Source: CAXQUZ01 sp942491145 (GTDB lineage: Bacteria > Myxococcota_A > UBA796 > UBA2385). From it: a stretch of DNA of 64,000 bases. The stretch is from contig CALOBC010000034.1 of assembly GCA_942491145.1 (NCBI GenBank), forward strand, positions 1 to 64,000, in the 5' to 3' direction. The number at the start of each line of letters is the position of its first letter. Position 1 is the first letter of the stretch. Positions 17,664 through 24,575 of this stretch are shown piece by piece. The position numbers and the translations under genes are program-made. Below the pieces are notes generated by a model, which was not told the origin of the DNA, searched no databases, and worked only from the letters and a program-made list of their open reading frames with translations.

Positions 17664-18248
17664 CTACTTCCTGCCGATGGAAAGATAGACGCCGCTCGTC
17701 TTCAACGTCACAGTGACGGGCGATGCAGTCTTGTTCTTCCAGTACCACCCGTGGGTGCCCTCGAAAGGAGCGTCGAACTCACCTTCGGCCGCACTCTTGG
17801 TGCCCTTCTCGAAGCTCGTGAACACGCTCGATGGCGCGCCCTTCGGCTCTCCATGGAAGTCGAAGAAGAGCTCGCCCTGGTCCGCAGTCCAGGTGTAGAT
17901 GAGCTGATCACCTTCGCGCATGATGGCTTTGATCTCGGCTCCCTCGCCTGGCTGCAAGGTCAGCTCCAGCTCGTCGGTGCGAAAATCGACTGCGTCGACC
18001 CCCTCGATGGGTTTCACCGCGACTTCGCCCTCCTCTGGCTGTACGTGGAGAGCAGCGCGAGTCTTGAGCTCCCCAAGAGCGGTGAGGCCAAGCCACCCAC
18101 CGACTCCGGTGGGATCGAGTCCACGCTCAGCGGGCAGCACAACCATGACGGCGAGCCCTGTGGCGACCACAAACGCAGCCGCTGTCGCTCGGTAGAGTTC
18201 CGGGAGCGAAGGCAGGTCCTTCGGGTCCACATTGGGTATGTCGCTCAT
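17664..18248 (-). CDS. Single-span membrane-anchored periplasmic protein
   Basis: The product has 194 residues. Residues 1-22 are cytoplasmic (MSDIPNVDPKDLPSLPELYR), one transmembrane segment follows (about 23-42, AAAFVVATGLAVMVVLPAE), and the remainder is a periplasmic beta-rich domain with WTADQGELFFDFHGEP and GTHGWYWKNKTASPVTVTL. Proteins of this layout are found next to HupE/UreJ permeases in metal clusters and are usually named transmembrane anchor proteins; their function is unknown. The FDFHGEP segment offers possible metal ligands. It starts 12 bases after the HupE-like gene. Confidence 0.75.
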   Translation of the reverse strand: MSDIPNVDPKDLPSLPELYRATAAAFVVATGLAVMVVLPAERGLDPTGVGGWLGLTALGELKTRAALHVQPEEGEVAVKPIEGVDAVDFRTDELELTLQPGEGAEIKAIMREGDQLIYTWTADQGELFFDFHGEPKGAPSSVFTSFEKGTKSAAEGEFDAPFEGTHGWYWKNKTASPVTVTLKTSGVYLSIGRK

Positions 18249-18260
18249 GGTGACCTCAAG

Positions 18261-18971
18261 TCAGGAGTTCAGGAAGCCGCGAACTTGGAAGACCACCAGG
18301 GCGATGCCGGCGACGATGAGCGCGGCGTTGGCGGCCCAAGCTCCGCGCTGGAACGAGGCGGTGCGTCGCCAGAAGCCCATGGCGATGAGAATCATCCCGA
18401 GAGCGAGAAACTGGCCGAGCTCCACACCCACGTTGAACGCGAGGATGTTGCCGATGAGACCGTCTGGCGAAAGCGAAAAGTCCTGCAGCTTGGTGGCCAA
18501 GCCGAGCCCGTGAAACAGACCAAACACCAGCACCGCGACCTTGGTGTTGGGCTGGCGCCCGACCCACTGCTTGAGCAGGCCCATGTTGTCGAGTCCCTTG
18601 TAGATCACCGAGAAGCCAATGATGGCGTCAATGATGTATGGGTTGACGTTGGTTCCGCTGAACACGCCGAACAACAGCGTGGCGCTATGCCCCAATGCAA
18701 ACAGGGACACATACATCGTCACTTCTCTCATCCGGTATAGGAAGAATATTACTCCAACCAGGAAGAGTAGGTGATCGTACCCCGTCACCATATGCTTGGC
18801 GCCCAGGTAGGTGAACGCCAGGAGCTGGCTGCCCGCGCTCTCTTCGATAAAGAGCTGGTCTCCATCGGCGACGCCGTGCGCGAGGGCCAGCGACGGGATG
18901 AAGATGGCGGCTGAGATCAGGAGGGTGCGCAAGGCCCAGGCTGTCGCCGTGGCCTCGGTAGGTTCAGACAT
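18261..18971 (-). CDS. HupE/UreJ-family metal permease-like protein
   Basis: This 236-residue membrane protein has an N-terminal signal-like segment and about six further spans. The family signature is the histidine-containing block HMVTGYDHLLFL, with later motifs ALGHSATL and FGLFHGLGLA. HupE/UreJ proteins transport nickel or related divalent metals; members in resistance clusters may work in export or uptake, and direction is not visible. The ATG at 18971 has an AAGGAG site at good spacing. An upstream extension would overlap the operator at 19021-19045 and is rejected. Confidence 0.85.
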   Translation of the reverse strand: MSEPTEATATAWALRTLLISAAIFIPSLALAHGVADGDQLFIEESAGSQLLAFTYLGAKHMVTGYDHLLFLVGVIFFLYRMREVTMYVSLFALGHSATLLFGVFSGTNVNPYIIDAIIGFSVIYKGLDNMGLLKQWVGRQPNTKVAVLVFGLFHGLGLATKLQDFSLSPDGLIGNILAFNVGVELGQFLALGMILIAMGFWRRTASFQRGAWAANAALIVAGIALVVFQVRGFLNS

Positions 18972-19020
18972 CAGGTAGAGCTCCTTGGCACCAGGCTGGG
19001 GAGAGAGCCCGAGCACAGCC

Positions 19021-19045
19021 GTTCTACTATAGCTGATAGTAGAAC
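19021..19045. promoter_or_regulatory. BlaI-type operator before the HupE-like gene
   Basis: A 25-base inverted repeat has perfect 10-base arms (GTTCTACTAT / ATAGTAGAAC) around AGCTG. It lies between the M56 protease stop and the HupE-like start, so it should control the HupE, anchor and His-rich genes. Confidence 0.85.
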
Positions 19046-19070
19046 GAGTCAAGGACGGGACTACTCGGCT

Positions 19071-20045
19071 CTATGCGAAGAATCCCAGCAGCGTCTCGAC
19101 AGCGTGGTGGATGGTGTCCGCGCTCAGCGGGATGGCAGCCGTGCCAACGAGGGCCAGCCCGATCCCCAGCCGTGCCGCCTGACTGGGACGCACATCTGAA
19201 GGCTGCTGCAGAAGTGTGGCAACCCGCCGTTCCAGCGAAGAGCCGCCGATCGCCATGCCCGTCGCCGGGGCATTGGACCGAACGATTCGAGCTACGGACA
19301 CCAAGCTCGCGGCCAATTCAAGCGGGCCGACAACAAGTGCGGCCTCAGCGTCGCTGGCCTCTTCTGCCGCGTCACCAAAATGGTCTTGGACCCGTCGGGC
19401 CATCACGGGCATTGCAAACAGGCCTGCCCAAGCGAGCATCACCTTCGAAAATGGATCGTTGCGACTGAGGTGCGCATACTCGTGTGCCAAGACGGCGTTG
19501 ACTTGGTGCGGTTGCATCTGGAGGGCGAGGGACTCGCTGATGATGATCCGCCGCCGCCATGTGCCCGCCGCCACACACAGCCAAGGCGACCCAGGAACGC
19601 TGACCAATGGAAAGGGGCCCGTCTGGTCGGGTTGCCCAAGGGCTTCGAGTTGCGCAATCAGTCGGCCCGAAGCCCACTGCGCACGCGCGAGCGCTGCGGC
19701 GCGAATCGTGAATAGTACGAGGGTCGCTGCCCCAAGAATCACCAGCACGACGTGGTGTCCGCCTGCATGTAAGGCACACAGGTGCGCATGGTGGCTGTGT
19801 AGACCACAGTGGTCAGCCCTTAGACCTGTCACATGTAGCACCGAGGGCAGCATCAAGGCGGCCCACGATAGGATGGCGACTGCCATGGGTAACAACCCAA
19901 GGAGGAAGACCGCGTCAGCCCGCCGCGCTGCGGACCGAACGCGGATGGTGTTCCCCAATGACAACGTCACCAAAGCGGATGCCAGCACCGACGCGGCTGC
20001 CGAGATCGCGACGGCCTCCAGCGAGCCGGCCAACCACCCTGTCAT
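19071..20045 (-). CDS. M56-family sensor metalloprotease (BlaR-like) with His/Cys-rich loop
   Basis: This 324-residue membrane protein has spans at about 10-30, 45-70, 98-118 and 205-220. The zinc protease motif HEYAH lies at 188-192. Members of this family (BlaR1, MecR1) sense an outside signal and cleave or inactivate a BlaI-type repressor. Here the beta-lactam-binding domain is absent. Instead the loop between the second and third spans (residues 79-98) contains two Cys and seven His, which is well suited to bind metal. The gene overlaps the BlaI-type repressor gene as ATGA. It is probably a metal sensor for the cluster; this is inferred. Confidence 0.85.
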   Translation of the reverse strand: MTGWLAGSLEAVAISAAASVLASALVTLSLGNTIRVRSAARRADAVFLLGLLPMAVAILSWAALMLPSVLHVTGLRADHCGLHSHHAHLCALHAGGHHVVLVILGAATLVLFTIRAAALARAQWASGRLIAQLEALGQPDQTGPFPLVSVPGSPWLCVAAGTWRRRIIISESLALQMQPHQVNAVLAHEYAHLSRNDPFSKVMLAWAGLFAMPVMARRVQDHFGDAAEEASDAEAALVVGPLELAASLVSVARIVRSNAPATGMAIGGSSLERRVATLLQQPSDVRPSQAARLGIGLALVGTAAIPLSADTIHHAVETLLGFFA

Positions 20046-20470
20046 TGGCCACTTCGGCGCGCCGCAATCATGGCCTCAAGCCGATCCAACATCTCTGGAT
20101 CGGCGCTTGCAGCGTCGACAAAGGCCGCGAGTCCGACCTCTCCGTGAACCGTGACAATCTCAGCGGCGAGCTGATCTGCGAGGGCATGCTCAAACTGTCC
20201 GCGGGAAACCGCAGGCGTGTACCGCCAAGCATTTCCGTCCTTGGCCCGGGTCAACAGTCCCTTGGTATGCAGACGGTCCATTGTTGTCATGATCGTGGTG
20301 TAGGCCCGCTTCCGCTCGCCGCTCATGAGTCGGCAGAGCTCGCGTACCGTGAGAGACGGCTGGCTCCAGGCCACGTCCATGACGAGGGATTCAAGGTCGC
20401 CAAGTGGGTTCAAACCAGCTCTCCCGCGCAATTCGGAGTCGAAGAGGACACTGCATCTACTATCGCACAT
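20042..20470 (-). CDS. BlaI/MecI/CopY-family repressor (first copy)
   Basis: This winged-helix repressor of up to 142 residues has the BlaI signature in LGDLESLVMDVAW, LTVRELCRLMSGERKRAYTTIMTTMDRLHTKGLL and a helical dimerisation tail. The frame opens with an ATG at 20470, inside the operator at 20456-20476. A TTG at 20413 preceded by GGGAGAG would begin just before LNPLGDLE and fits the usual family start better. It is cotranscribed with the M56 protease and is the likely binder of the three CTACTAT-N5-ATAGTAG sites. Confidence 0.88.
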   Translation of the reverse strand: MCDSRCSVLFDSELRGRAGLNPLGDLESLVMDVAWSQPSLTVRELCRLMSGERKRAYTTIMTTMDRLHTKGLLTRAKDGNAWRYTPAVSRGQFEHALADQLAAEIVTVHGEVGLAAFVDAASADPEMLDRLEAMIAARRSGQ

Positions 20471-20476
20471 CGTAGA
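20456..20476. promoter_or_regulatory. BlaI-type operator before the repressor-protease pair
   Basis: TCTACTAT-CGCAC-ATCGTAGA is an inverted repeat with one mismatch and a 5-base spacer, matching the sites at 17145-17179 and 19021-19045. It overlaps the first possible start codon of the repressor, indicating autoregulation. Confidence 0.75.
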
Positions 20477-20510
20477 CCAAGTCCAGATCCGGACCCGCGT
20501 ATTTTCTGGG

Positions 20511-20882
20511 TCACTCCCCAGGCTCTGGCTCCCACCCCTGCAGGAGATCCTTCAGGCGCACTATGACCGTGGGGTCATCGCACTCTAGCCGCAGGAGGAG
20601 CGCGCTAAGCATCGCGTTGTCGATCTTTGGCAGCTCAGCCAGGAGCAGCGCGATTCGATCCGCGACTTCAACCCTTTGAGTCCGTCTGGCTCTATATTCC
20701 CATGCAGTGCCCCGACGGGCCCGGGTGGTCATGTCCTTCTGGTACAGGCGGGAAAGCACCGTGGCAATTGTTGTGTAGGCTCGCCCTTCACCGGTGGCGG
20801 CGTGGACCTCTCGGACCGACCACGCTCCACCCTTCCACAACAAGGAGAGTACTCGGCGCTCAAGTCTGGGAATGCGAGCCAT
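20511..20882 (-). CDS. BlaI/MecI/CopY-family repressor (second, different copy)
   Basis: The product has 123 residues: IPRLERRVLSLLWKGGAWSV, then the recognition region GRAYTTIATVLSRLYQKDMT and a basic wing (RARRGTAWEYRARR). The ATG at 20882 is chosen because the longer frame upstream is low-complexity sequence that runs through the 21055-21157 repeats. It is clearly diverged from the first repressor and has its own upstream inverted repeat (20893-20910). A partner protease is not adjacent, so it may share the M56 sensor or act alone. Confidence 0.85.
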   Translation of the reverse strand: MARIPRLERRVLSLLWKGGAWSVREVHAATGEGRAYTTIATVLSRLYQKDMTTRARRGTAWEYRARRTQRVEVADRIALLLAELPKIDNAMLSALLLRLECDDPTVIVRLKDLLQGWEPEPGE

Positions 20883-20892
20883 TTCCCCGGGT

Positions 20893-20910
20893 ACTACAGG
20901 CGGCAGTAGT
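20893..20910. promoter_or_regulatory. Inverted repeat upstream of the second repressor
   Basis: ACTAC and GTAGT arms are separated by 8 bases, 11 bases before the start codon. The half-sites resemble the other operators in the cluster, but the spacing differs (8 against 11 bases between CTAC and GTAG). It is probably a separate autoregulatory site. Confidence 0.5.
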
Positions 20911-21054
20911 TCGCAAGTCGGCGGTGACGATGACGCTTGAAGTTCCGTGGGCGGCAACCGCCGGGCGGCGACGCCGCACGAGGGCCCTGCGGTTCCCTCC
21001 ACCCTTGAAGAGAATCGCGAGCAAGCCCGGCAAGTTTCGACGCTCGCGTCCACC

Positions 21055-21157
21055 TGCGGCAAAAACATATGTTTTTGCCGCAGCCAGGAAGGGGGTTTTT
21101 GCCGCACCCCAGCCGGGCCTTCAGGGCACGTTTCTGGAAGGGGTTTTTGCCGCACCC
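21055..21157. repeat. 28-bp perfect palindrome plus two half-site copies
   Basis: A perfect palindrome occupies 21055-21082, with arms TGCGGCAAAAACAT and its complement. The half GTTTTTGCCGCA recurs at 21095-21106 and 21143-21154, each time preceded by GG and followed by CCC. The right edges of the three copies lie 24 and 48 bases apart, multiples of 24. A dyad site followed by spaced half-sites is the layout of recombinase or transposon-end regions; a serine resolvase gene lies 1 kb away. Alternatively it is a stack of remnant element ends. Confidence 0.8.
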
Positions 21158-21396
21158 TCCCGGCCTGGATCTGCCCACCTCGGGCTGGCTGGCCGATGCC
21201 AGACGAAGTGCTTCCCGCATTGGGGGCAGCGCCTCAGCCCGACGGCTATCGGGTGATGCTGGCACCGGTGGCACTCGTACACGGGCCCGCTGGTCGGTGC
21301 GGCCATGAGCAGCTCGGCGAGGGCGAGGCTTGCGCCACCGCGACCTGCAAGCAACCACACCCACTCGGGGGCATATGCGAGTGGGTGTGGGCTCAT
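21121..21396 (-). CDS. Small zinc-ribbon protein, probably truncated at its end
   Basis: This 91-residue frame has a zinc-ribbon core of two CxxC pairs (YECHRCQHHPIAVGLRRCPQC) followed by GKHFVWHR. The start overlaps the stop of the small upstream frame as ATGA. An internal ATG at 21306 is an alternative start close before the ribbon. The C-terminus runs into the GTTTTTGCCGCA repeats, so the last ~15 residues are probably not original. Function is unknown; small zinc ribbons are common in phage-like elements. Confidence 0.45.
   Translation of the reverse strand: MSPHPLAYAPEWVWLLAGRGGASLALAELLMAAPTSGPVYECHRCQHHPIAVGLRRCPQCGKHFVWHRPASPRWADPGREGAAKTPSRNVP
21355..21390. repeat. Perfect 13-bp inverted repeat with 10-base loop
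   Basis: The arms CCACACCCACTCG (21355-21367) and CGAGTGGGTGTGG (21378-21390) are perfect complements around a loop containing CATATG. It lies at the beginning of the zinc-ribbon frame. It could be an operator, an RNA hairpin that controls translation, or a recombination site. Its centre shares CATATG with the palindrome at 21055. Confidence 0.65.
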
Positions 21397-21539
21397 GGCC
21401 AGTCAATTGCCCCGAGCCGGCGGCGCAGCTGGTGGTTGAGTTCGAGGATCTCGACAAGCCGGGATCTGGCCCGGACGGATTGTTCGACCACCAAACCTGG
21501 TGACCACGTCTCGGGTCTGTCGATCAAGCCGGGGTCCAA
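21393..21539 (-). CDS. Very small helical protein, possible
   Basis: A 48-residue frame from a TTG at 21539 (or 32 residues from an internal GTG) ends with RSRLVEILELNHQLRRRLGAIDW, a leucine-spaced helix. It overlaps the next frame as ATGA, the pattern used throughout this operon. A stop lies directly upstream. There is no recognisable family and the coding call rests on context and codon pattern only. Confidence 0.3.
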   Translation of the reverse strand: MDPGLIDRPETWSPGLVVEQSVRARSRLVEILELNHQLRRRLGAIDWP

Positions 21540-21586
21540 ACCCTAGTCGGAAGCCTGGACCGAATACCTACGCTCCCGCCGCCACC

Positions 21587-21778
21587 TCAGCCCAGGGTGG
21601 TCGGCTTGGGGGGCTCGGACTTCCTCAGTGTGGCCGAACTGAAGGAGCCGCGCTTCAGATCGTTGTTGATGAACCACACGACCTCGACCCAGTCGTTCTC
21701 GACAGTCTCTACTGTCATCGGCGGACCGCCTGACTTGAGAACCACAATGTCGCCGGAGGAAAAGTTGAAATCGGACAT
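21587..21778 (-). CDS. YodC-like (DUF2158) small protein
   Basis: This 63-residue protein has the DUF2158 pattern: GDIVVLKSGGPPMTVE near the start, then VEVVWFINNDLKRGSF and a short basic end. YodC-type proteins are single small beta domains of unknown function, found in bacteria and on mobile elements. The gene stands alone, with about 40 bases to the next frame upstream. It has a normal ATG start. Confidence 0.8.
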   Translation of the reverse strand: MSDFNFSSGDIVVLKSGGPPMTVETVENDWVEVVWFINNDLKRGSFSSATLRKSEPPKPTTLG

Positions 21779-21816
21779 GCTACCCTCTGGAAGTTTGAGC
21801 TACTGACTGCATCTTC

Positions 21817-22188
21817 TCACGGGGCTAAGCCCGTCAAGTCCCCAACGTCTATGTGGATGAAAAACGGACAGAACTGTGGATCCCGATCCCACAGCCCCCT
21901 CCCACGCCTTTTCCCTGACATGCTGCTGACCGCAGTCTTCGAGCGCACAAGGCCATCGCCCCAGCACGCCGAAAGACCTCGTGCTTCGCGCTGCTCACAG
22001 ACTGGCAGCATGATCTGGGGTACCCGAAGCGTCACCTGCGCGCTCACGCCTCGGCCGAGGACATAGTTCCCGAGCCGCCAGGTGCCATACACGCCAACGT
22101 CGTGCTGTACGACCACGCGCCCAAGGCGCTCCATGGCGACCTTCGTGGTGTCCAGAGTCACGATGACGAGGTGGTGTTCAGTCGGCAT
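21817..22188 (-). CDS. Hypothetical protein downstream of the resolvase
   Basis: This 123-residue frame has an ATG inside the last codons of the resolvase gene, an 11-base overlap. The first ~60 residues have a good codon pattern (HHLVIVTLDTTKVAMERLG, VVVQHDVGVYGTWRLG). The second half is less convincing and may be out of the original frame. No family is recognised. Confidence 0.35.
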   Translation of the reverse strand: MPTEHHLVIVTLDTTKVAMERLGRVVVQHDVGVYGTWRLGNYVLGRGVSAQVTLRVPQIMLPVCEQREARGLSACWGDGLVRSKTAVSSMSGKRRGRGLWDRDPQFCPFFIHIDVGDLTGLAP

Positions 22189-22774
22189 CGGAAGCCTTGG
22201 CTATCCGGCGCCGGAGGGTGCGCTCCGACACTCCCAGCGCCCGCGCAGTCTCGCGGATGCTGTGGCCCTGCCGGAGCATCGCCTTCACCGGGCGCATGTC
22301 CAGGCGGCGGCGTGGGCGGCCGAGCACCTTGCCTTGGCGTCTGGCACGCTCCAGTCCTGCGACCACCCTCTCCCGCGCCATCGCGCGTTCTAGCTCAGCG
22401 ACGCTGCCGAGTATCTGGAGCGAGAATCGACCTTGGGCACTGGTGGTGTCGACGTTGGCGTCTCGGAGAGAGACCAGGCCGACTCCCCAGGACTCCAGGT
22501 CCGACACGAGGGCAAGCAAGTGCCGGATGTCTCGGGCGAGGCGGTCCAGCTTCCACACGGCAACCAAGTCGACTCTCCCGCGACGAGCTTGGTCAAGCGC
22601 GGCCGCCAAGGCGGGGCGGTCGCGGTCGCCGCCGGACAATCCGTGGTCCACATGCTCAGCCACCACGTCCCAGTCCCGCTGGGTCGCGACCTGGCGTAGC
22701 TCGTCGAGCTGGAGCCCGACGTCCTGGCCGTGGTGCGCAGTCGAGACCCGGGCGTAGAGCGCCACGCGCGTCAC
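22178..22774 (-). CDS. Serine recombinase (resolvase/invertase family)
   Basis: The product has 198 residues. The catalytic domain starts with RVALYARVST, with nucleophile Ser11, and continues with the expected VAVWKLDRLARDIRHL and GRFSLQILGSVAELERAMARERVVAG. A C-terminal helix-turn-helix follows (IRETARALGVSERTLRRRI). It cuts and rejoins DNA at a dyad site through a 5'-phosphoserine link, for cointegrate resolution or inversion. The GTG start overlaps the upstream stop (GTGA). The size is that of a small resolvase, not a large serine integrase, so it is unlikely to be the element's integrase. The palindrome at 21055 is a candidate site. Confidence 0.92.
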   Translation of the reverse strand: MTRVALYARVSTAHHGQDVGLQLDELRQVATQRDWDVVAEHVDHGLSGGDRDRPALAAALDQARRGRVDLVAVWKLDRLARDIRHLLALVSDLESWGVGLVSLRDANVDTTSAQGRFSLQILGSVAELERAMARERVVAGLERARRQGKVLGRPRRRLDMRPVKAMLRQGHSIRETARALGVSERTLRRRIAKASDAD

Positions 22775-23130
22775 GAGTCACCGTCGACGTCGGGCACCAC
22801 AAGGAGCAGCCGGTTGAGGATGTCGAGCTTCACCACCCGGGTCTCGATGGGCCCACGCACGAGCCCCGAGCCTCCCTCCGCGAGCCACTGGCCGGACTGT
22901 CTGGCTGCCCCTGGGGTCTCGTAGCGGCCGAACCATCGCTTCCAGCCTTGGGCGCCATCGCCGCGGTACTCCACCGCGAAGCGCTTTGTGCGACTGCGCC
23001 GCTTGCATCGCGGTGCCTCGTCCGCCACGCTCGAGTGTTTTCTGGCGCGCACGCTGGCCCGGACCGCCCGCGCCGGTCGGTCGCCATGCTTTGCCGAAGG
23101 AACCGGCACACCATCACGCTTGCTGCCCAT
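22771..23130 (-). CDS. Hypothetical basic protein upstream of the resolvase
   Basis: This 119-residue protein has an N-terminal third that is very basic (SVRARKHSSVADEAPRCKRR). The middle reads like a small beta domain (RFAVEYRGDGAQGWKRWFGRYET), followed by a short acidic end. It overlaps the resolvase start by four bases. The ATG at 23130 was chosen over an upstream start because the extension is low quality. No known family is recognised; the basic part suggests nucleic-acid binding. Confidence 0.55.
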   Translation of the reverse strand: MGSKRDGVPVPSAKHGDRPARAVRASVRARKHSSVADEAPRCKRRSRTKRFAVEYRGDGAQGWKRWFGRYETPGAARQSGQWLAEGGSGLVRGPIETRVVKLDILNRLLLVVPDVDGDS

Positions 23131-23216
23131 CGCATCACTCCGAAGTGGTGACCCGCTGCCTCGTGTCGCCAGAGCAAGCAGGGCGACACGAGGTGACGGG
23201 CCGTCAAGAACGGTGG

Positions 23217-23738
23217 CTACTCTTCGTTGTCGTCGGGGTCGCACATGCGGGCGGGAGGCTCGCCGTCGGTCACAAAGCGCCCTGTGCTTCGGATGGCCAC
23301 CGAGTCGGCCTCGAAGATCCGGCCGGAATCCAGGCCCTCGATCCCTTCGTTGAGATCGATGATGATGTCGCCCAGGAGGATGGCAAGCGACAACAGCCCG
23401 CTCCGCAGCGCCGCCGCTTCGTGCTTCCCTTGGGCACCGATTCGCAGTTCCTCCCCTCCATCCAGGCGGACGAGGATGGTGTACTGGTCGGGTTGTCCGC
23501 CCTTGGTGCGGTGGACGACGACGTGGTCGACCTGGCAGCCGTCATCCATCGTCGTGGTCCGGAGCAACCAGCCCTCCACCTCCTGGTCGGGTTCGTCCCA
23601 CTTCTCGGGGTCCGGGCAGAGGTCGATCCACTCGTGGGCGGCAATCCAGGGCCAGGGGAGGCCGGTGTCGGTGGACGGCGGGTTGGTGTCGGGGTCGGTG
23701 TCAGCGGGTGGGGAGGTCGAGGGAGTGTCGGTGTTCAT
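23217..23738 (-). CDS. Acidic hypothetical protein
   Basis: This 173-residue protein begins with a Thr/Asp/Pro-rich tail (about 1-28) and then has a compact domain with WIAAHEWIDLCPDPEKWDEPD and DQYTILVRLDGGEELRIG. A hydrophobic helix (LLSLAILLGDIIIDLNEGIEGL) and an acidic end follow. The overall charge is strongly negative, a trait shared with DNA-mimic anti-restriction proteins, but no such family is recognised. It overlaps the stop side of the Dam-like gene by four bases and is read in the same operon. Confidence 0.6.
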   Translation of the reverse strand: MNTDTPSTSPPADTDPDTNPPSTDTGLPWPWIAAHEWIDLCPDPEKWDEPDQEVEGWLLRTTTMDDGCQVDHVVVHRTKGGQPDQYTILVRLDGGEELRIGAQGKHEAAALRSGLLSLAILLGDIIIDLNEGIEGLDSGRIFEADSVAIRSTGRFVTDGEPPARMCDPDDNEE

Positions 23739-24517
23739 GGAGCTTCCTGTCGGCTGAAGTATGTGGTCACCGCCGGCCCGGACTGCCCAGGACGAAGGAT
23801 GGCCACCATGGAGTCCCCGCGATTGCCGGCCGTGGGTTTGCCGGTGTCGGGGTGAAGAAAGGCAAGGCGGCGGTCCGGCATCCGCAACTCAACAGCCTCG
23901 CAGTGCAGCAACCGGTGGTACCGAGTGCCCGGCGAGGGTGGGACCAGCATCGCCACCACGAGGCCCGTGTCACGGGCCCGCACCGCAGCCCTGGCCCAGG
24001 CCAACAAGCCCTCTCCTCGCCCACCCTTTCGGGAGTAGGGCGGGTTGTTGAAGACGGCCAAGCGCTCGGGGTCGCAGTGGTCGCGCCAGGTGCAGGTGAG
24101 CGCGTCATCGTTCGGCGTCAGGAAGCGCTCGCACAACGCATCTGAGGGCCCGGCCGAGGCTGCATCGAGCCCGAAGTGGTACTCGCCATCGAGTCGGGTG
24201 AACAGCCACGGGGGCGTCCGCCAGAAGTCCCTGGCTTCGAGGTCCCACTGGGAGGCCAGCGCCCGGGACCGAGACGCGGTGCCCCGCCAGCCACGGCTCC
24301 GACACCGCCCGCTGCACCAGCGCTGCCGCCGGGTCCTGCGGTGGAAGGTCTCGCCGCAGCCCATGCAGAGGGCCAGCGCGCTCGGCCCGTCGGGATTGCG
24401 GTGGGCCCTGCTTCTGCACCGTGAAGAGCAGAACCGAGTCCGAGGATGGCGACCTTCGAGGCTGGCCTCGCACACCGCGCAGCGCCGAATGCCGGCGACG
24501 TGGATGGGGGCGTTCAT
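23735..24517 (-). CDS. Phage-type DNA N6-adenine methyltransferase (Dam family) with two zinc fingers
   Basis: This 260-residue protein has two Cys-rich fingers of CxxC...CxxxC form at its N-terminus (residues 12-33 and about 49-69). The rest is the phage Dam-type methylase: WRTPPWLFTRLDGEYHFGLDAAS, then LTPNDDALTCTW, the catalytic VFNNPPYSRKGG, and a C-terminal GKPTAGNRGDSMVAIL. The enzyme would transfer methyl to adenine N6 in DNA. The ATG at 24517 is used because it starts the first finger; the longer frame overlaps the Mom-like gene. Zinc fingers in front of a Dam domain may give it sequence preference. Confidence 0.85.
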   Translation of the reverse strand: MNAPIHVAGIRRCAVCEASLEGRHPRTRFCSSRCRSRAHRNPDGPSALALCMGCGETFHRRTRRQRWCSGRCRSRGWRGTASRSRALASQWDLEARDFWRTPPWLFTRLDGEYHFGLDAASAGPSDALCERFLTPNDDALTCTWRDHCDPERLAVFNNPPYSRKGGRGEGLLAWARAAVRARDTGLVVAMLVPPSPGTRYHRLLHCEAVELRMPDRRLAFLHPDTGKPTAGNRGDSMVAILRPGQSGPAVTTYFSRQEAP

Positions 24518-24575
24518 CGTTCGCCTCGCGTCACAGAATCCGGCGAGCGCGTGACGCAAGTGCAACGCAAGGGGC

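Noticed and set aside
22178..22774. The serine recombinase as the element's integrase
   Set aside because: At 198 residues it is a small resolvase/invertase without the long C-terminal domain of large serine integrases, and it lies over 4 kb from the right end.
23245..23855. Plus-strand frame of 289 residues beginning at 22986
   Set aside because: It is antisense to the basic hypothetical gene and the acidic protein gene and carries no recognisable motif; the minus-strand frames have overlapping starts and stops typical of the operon.
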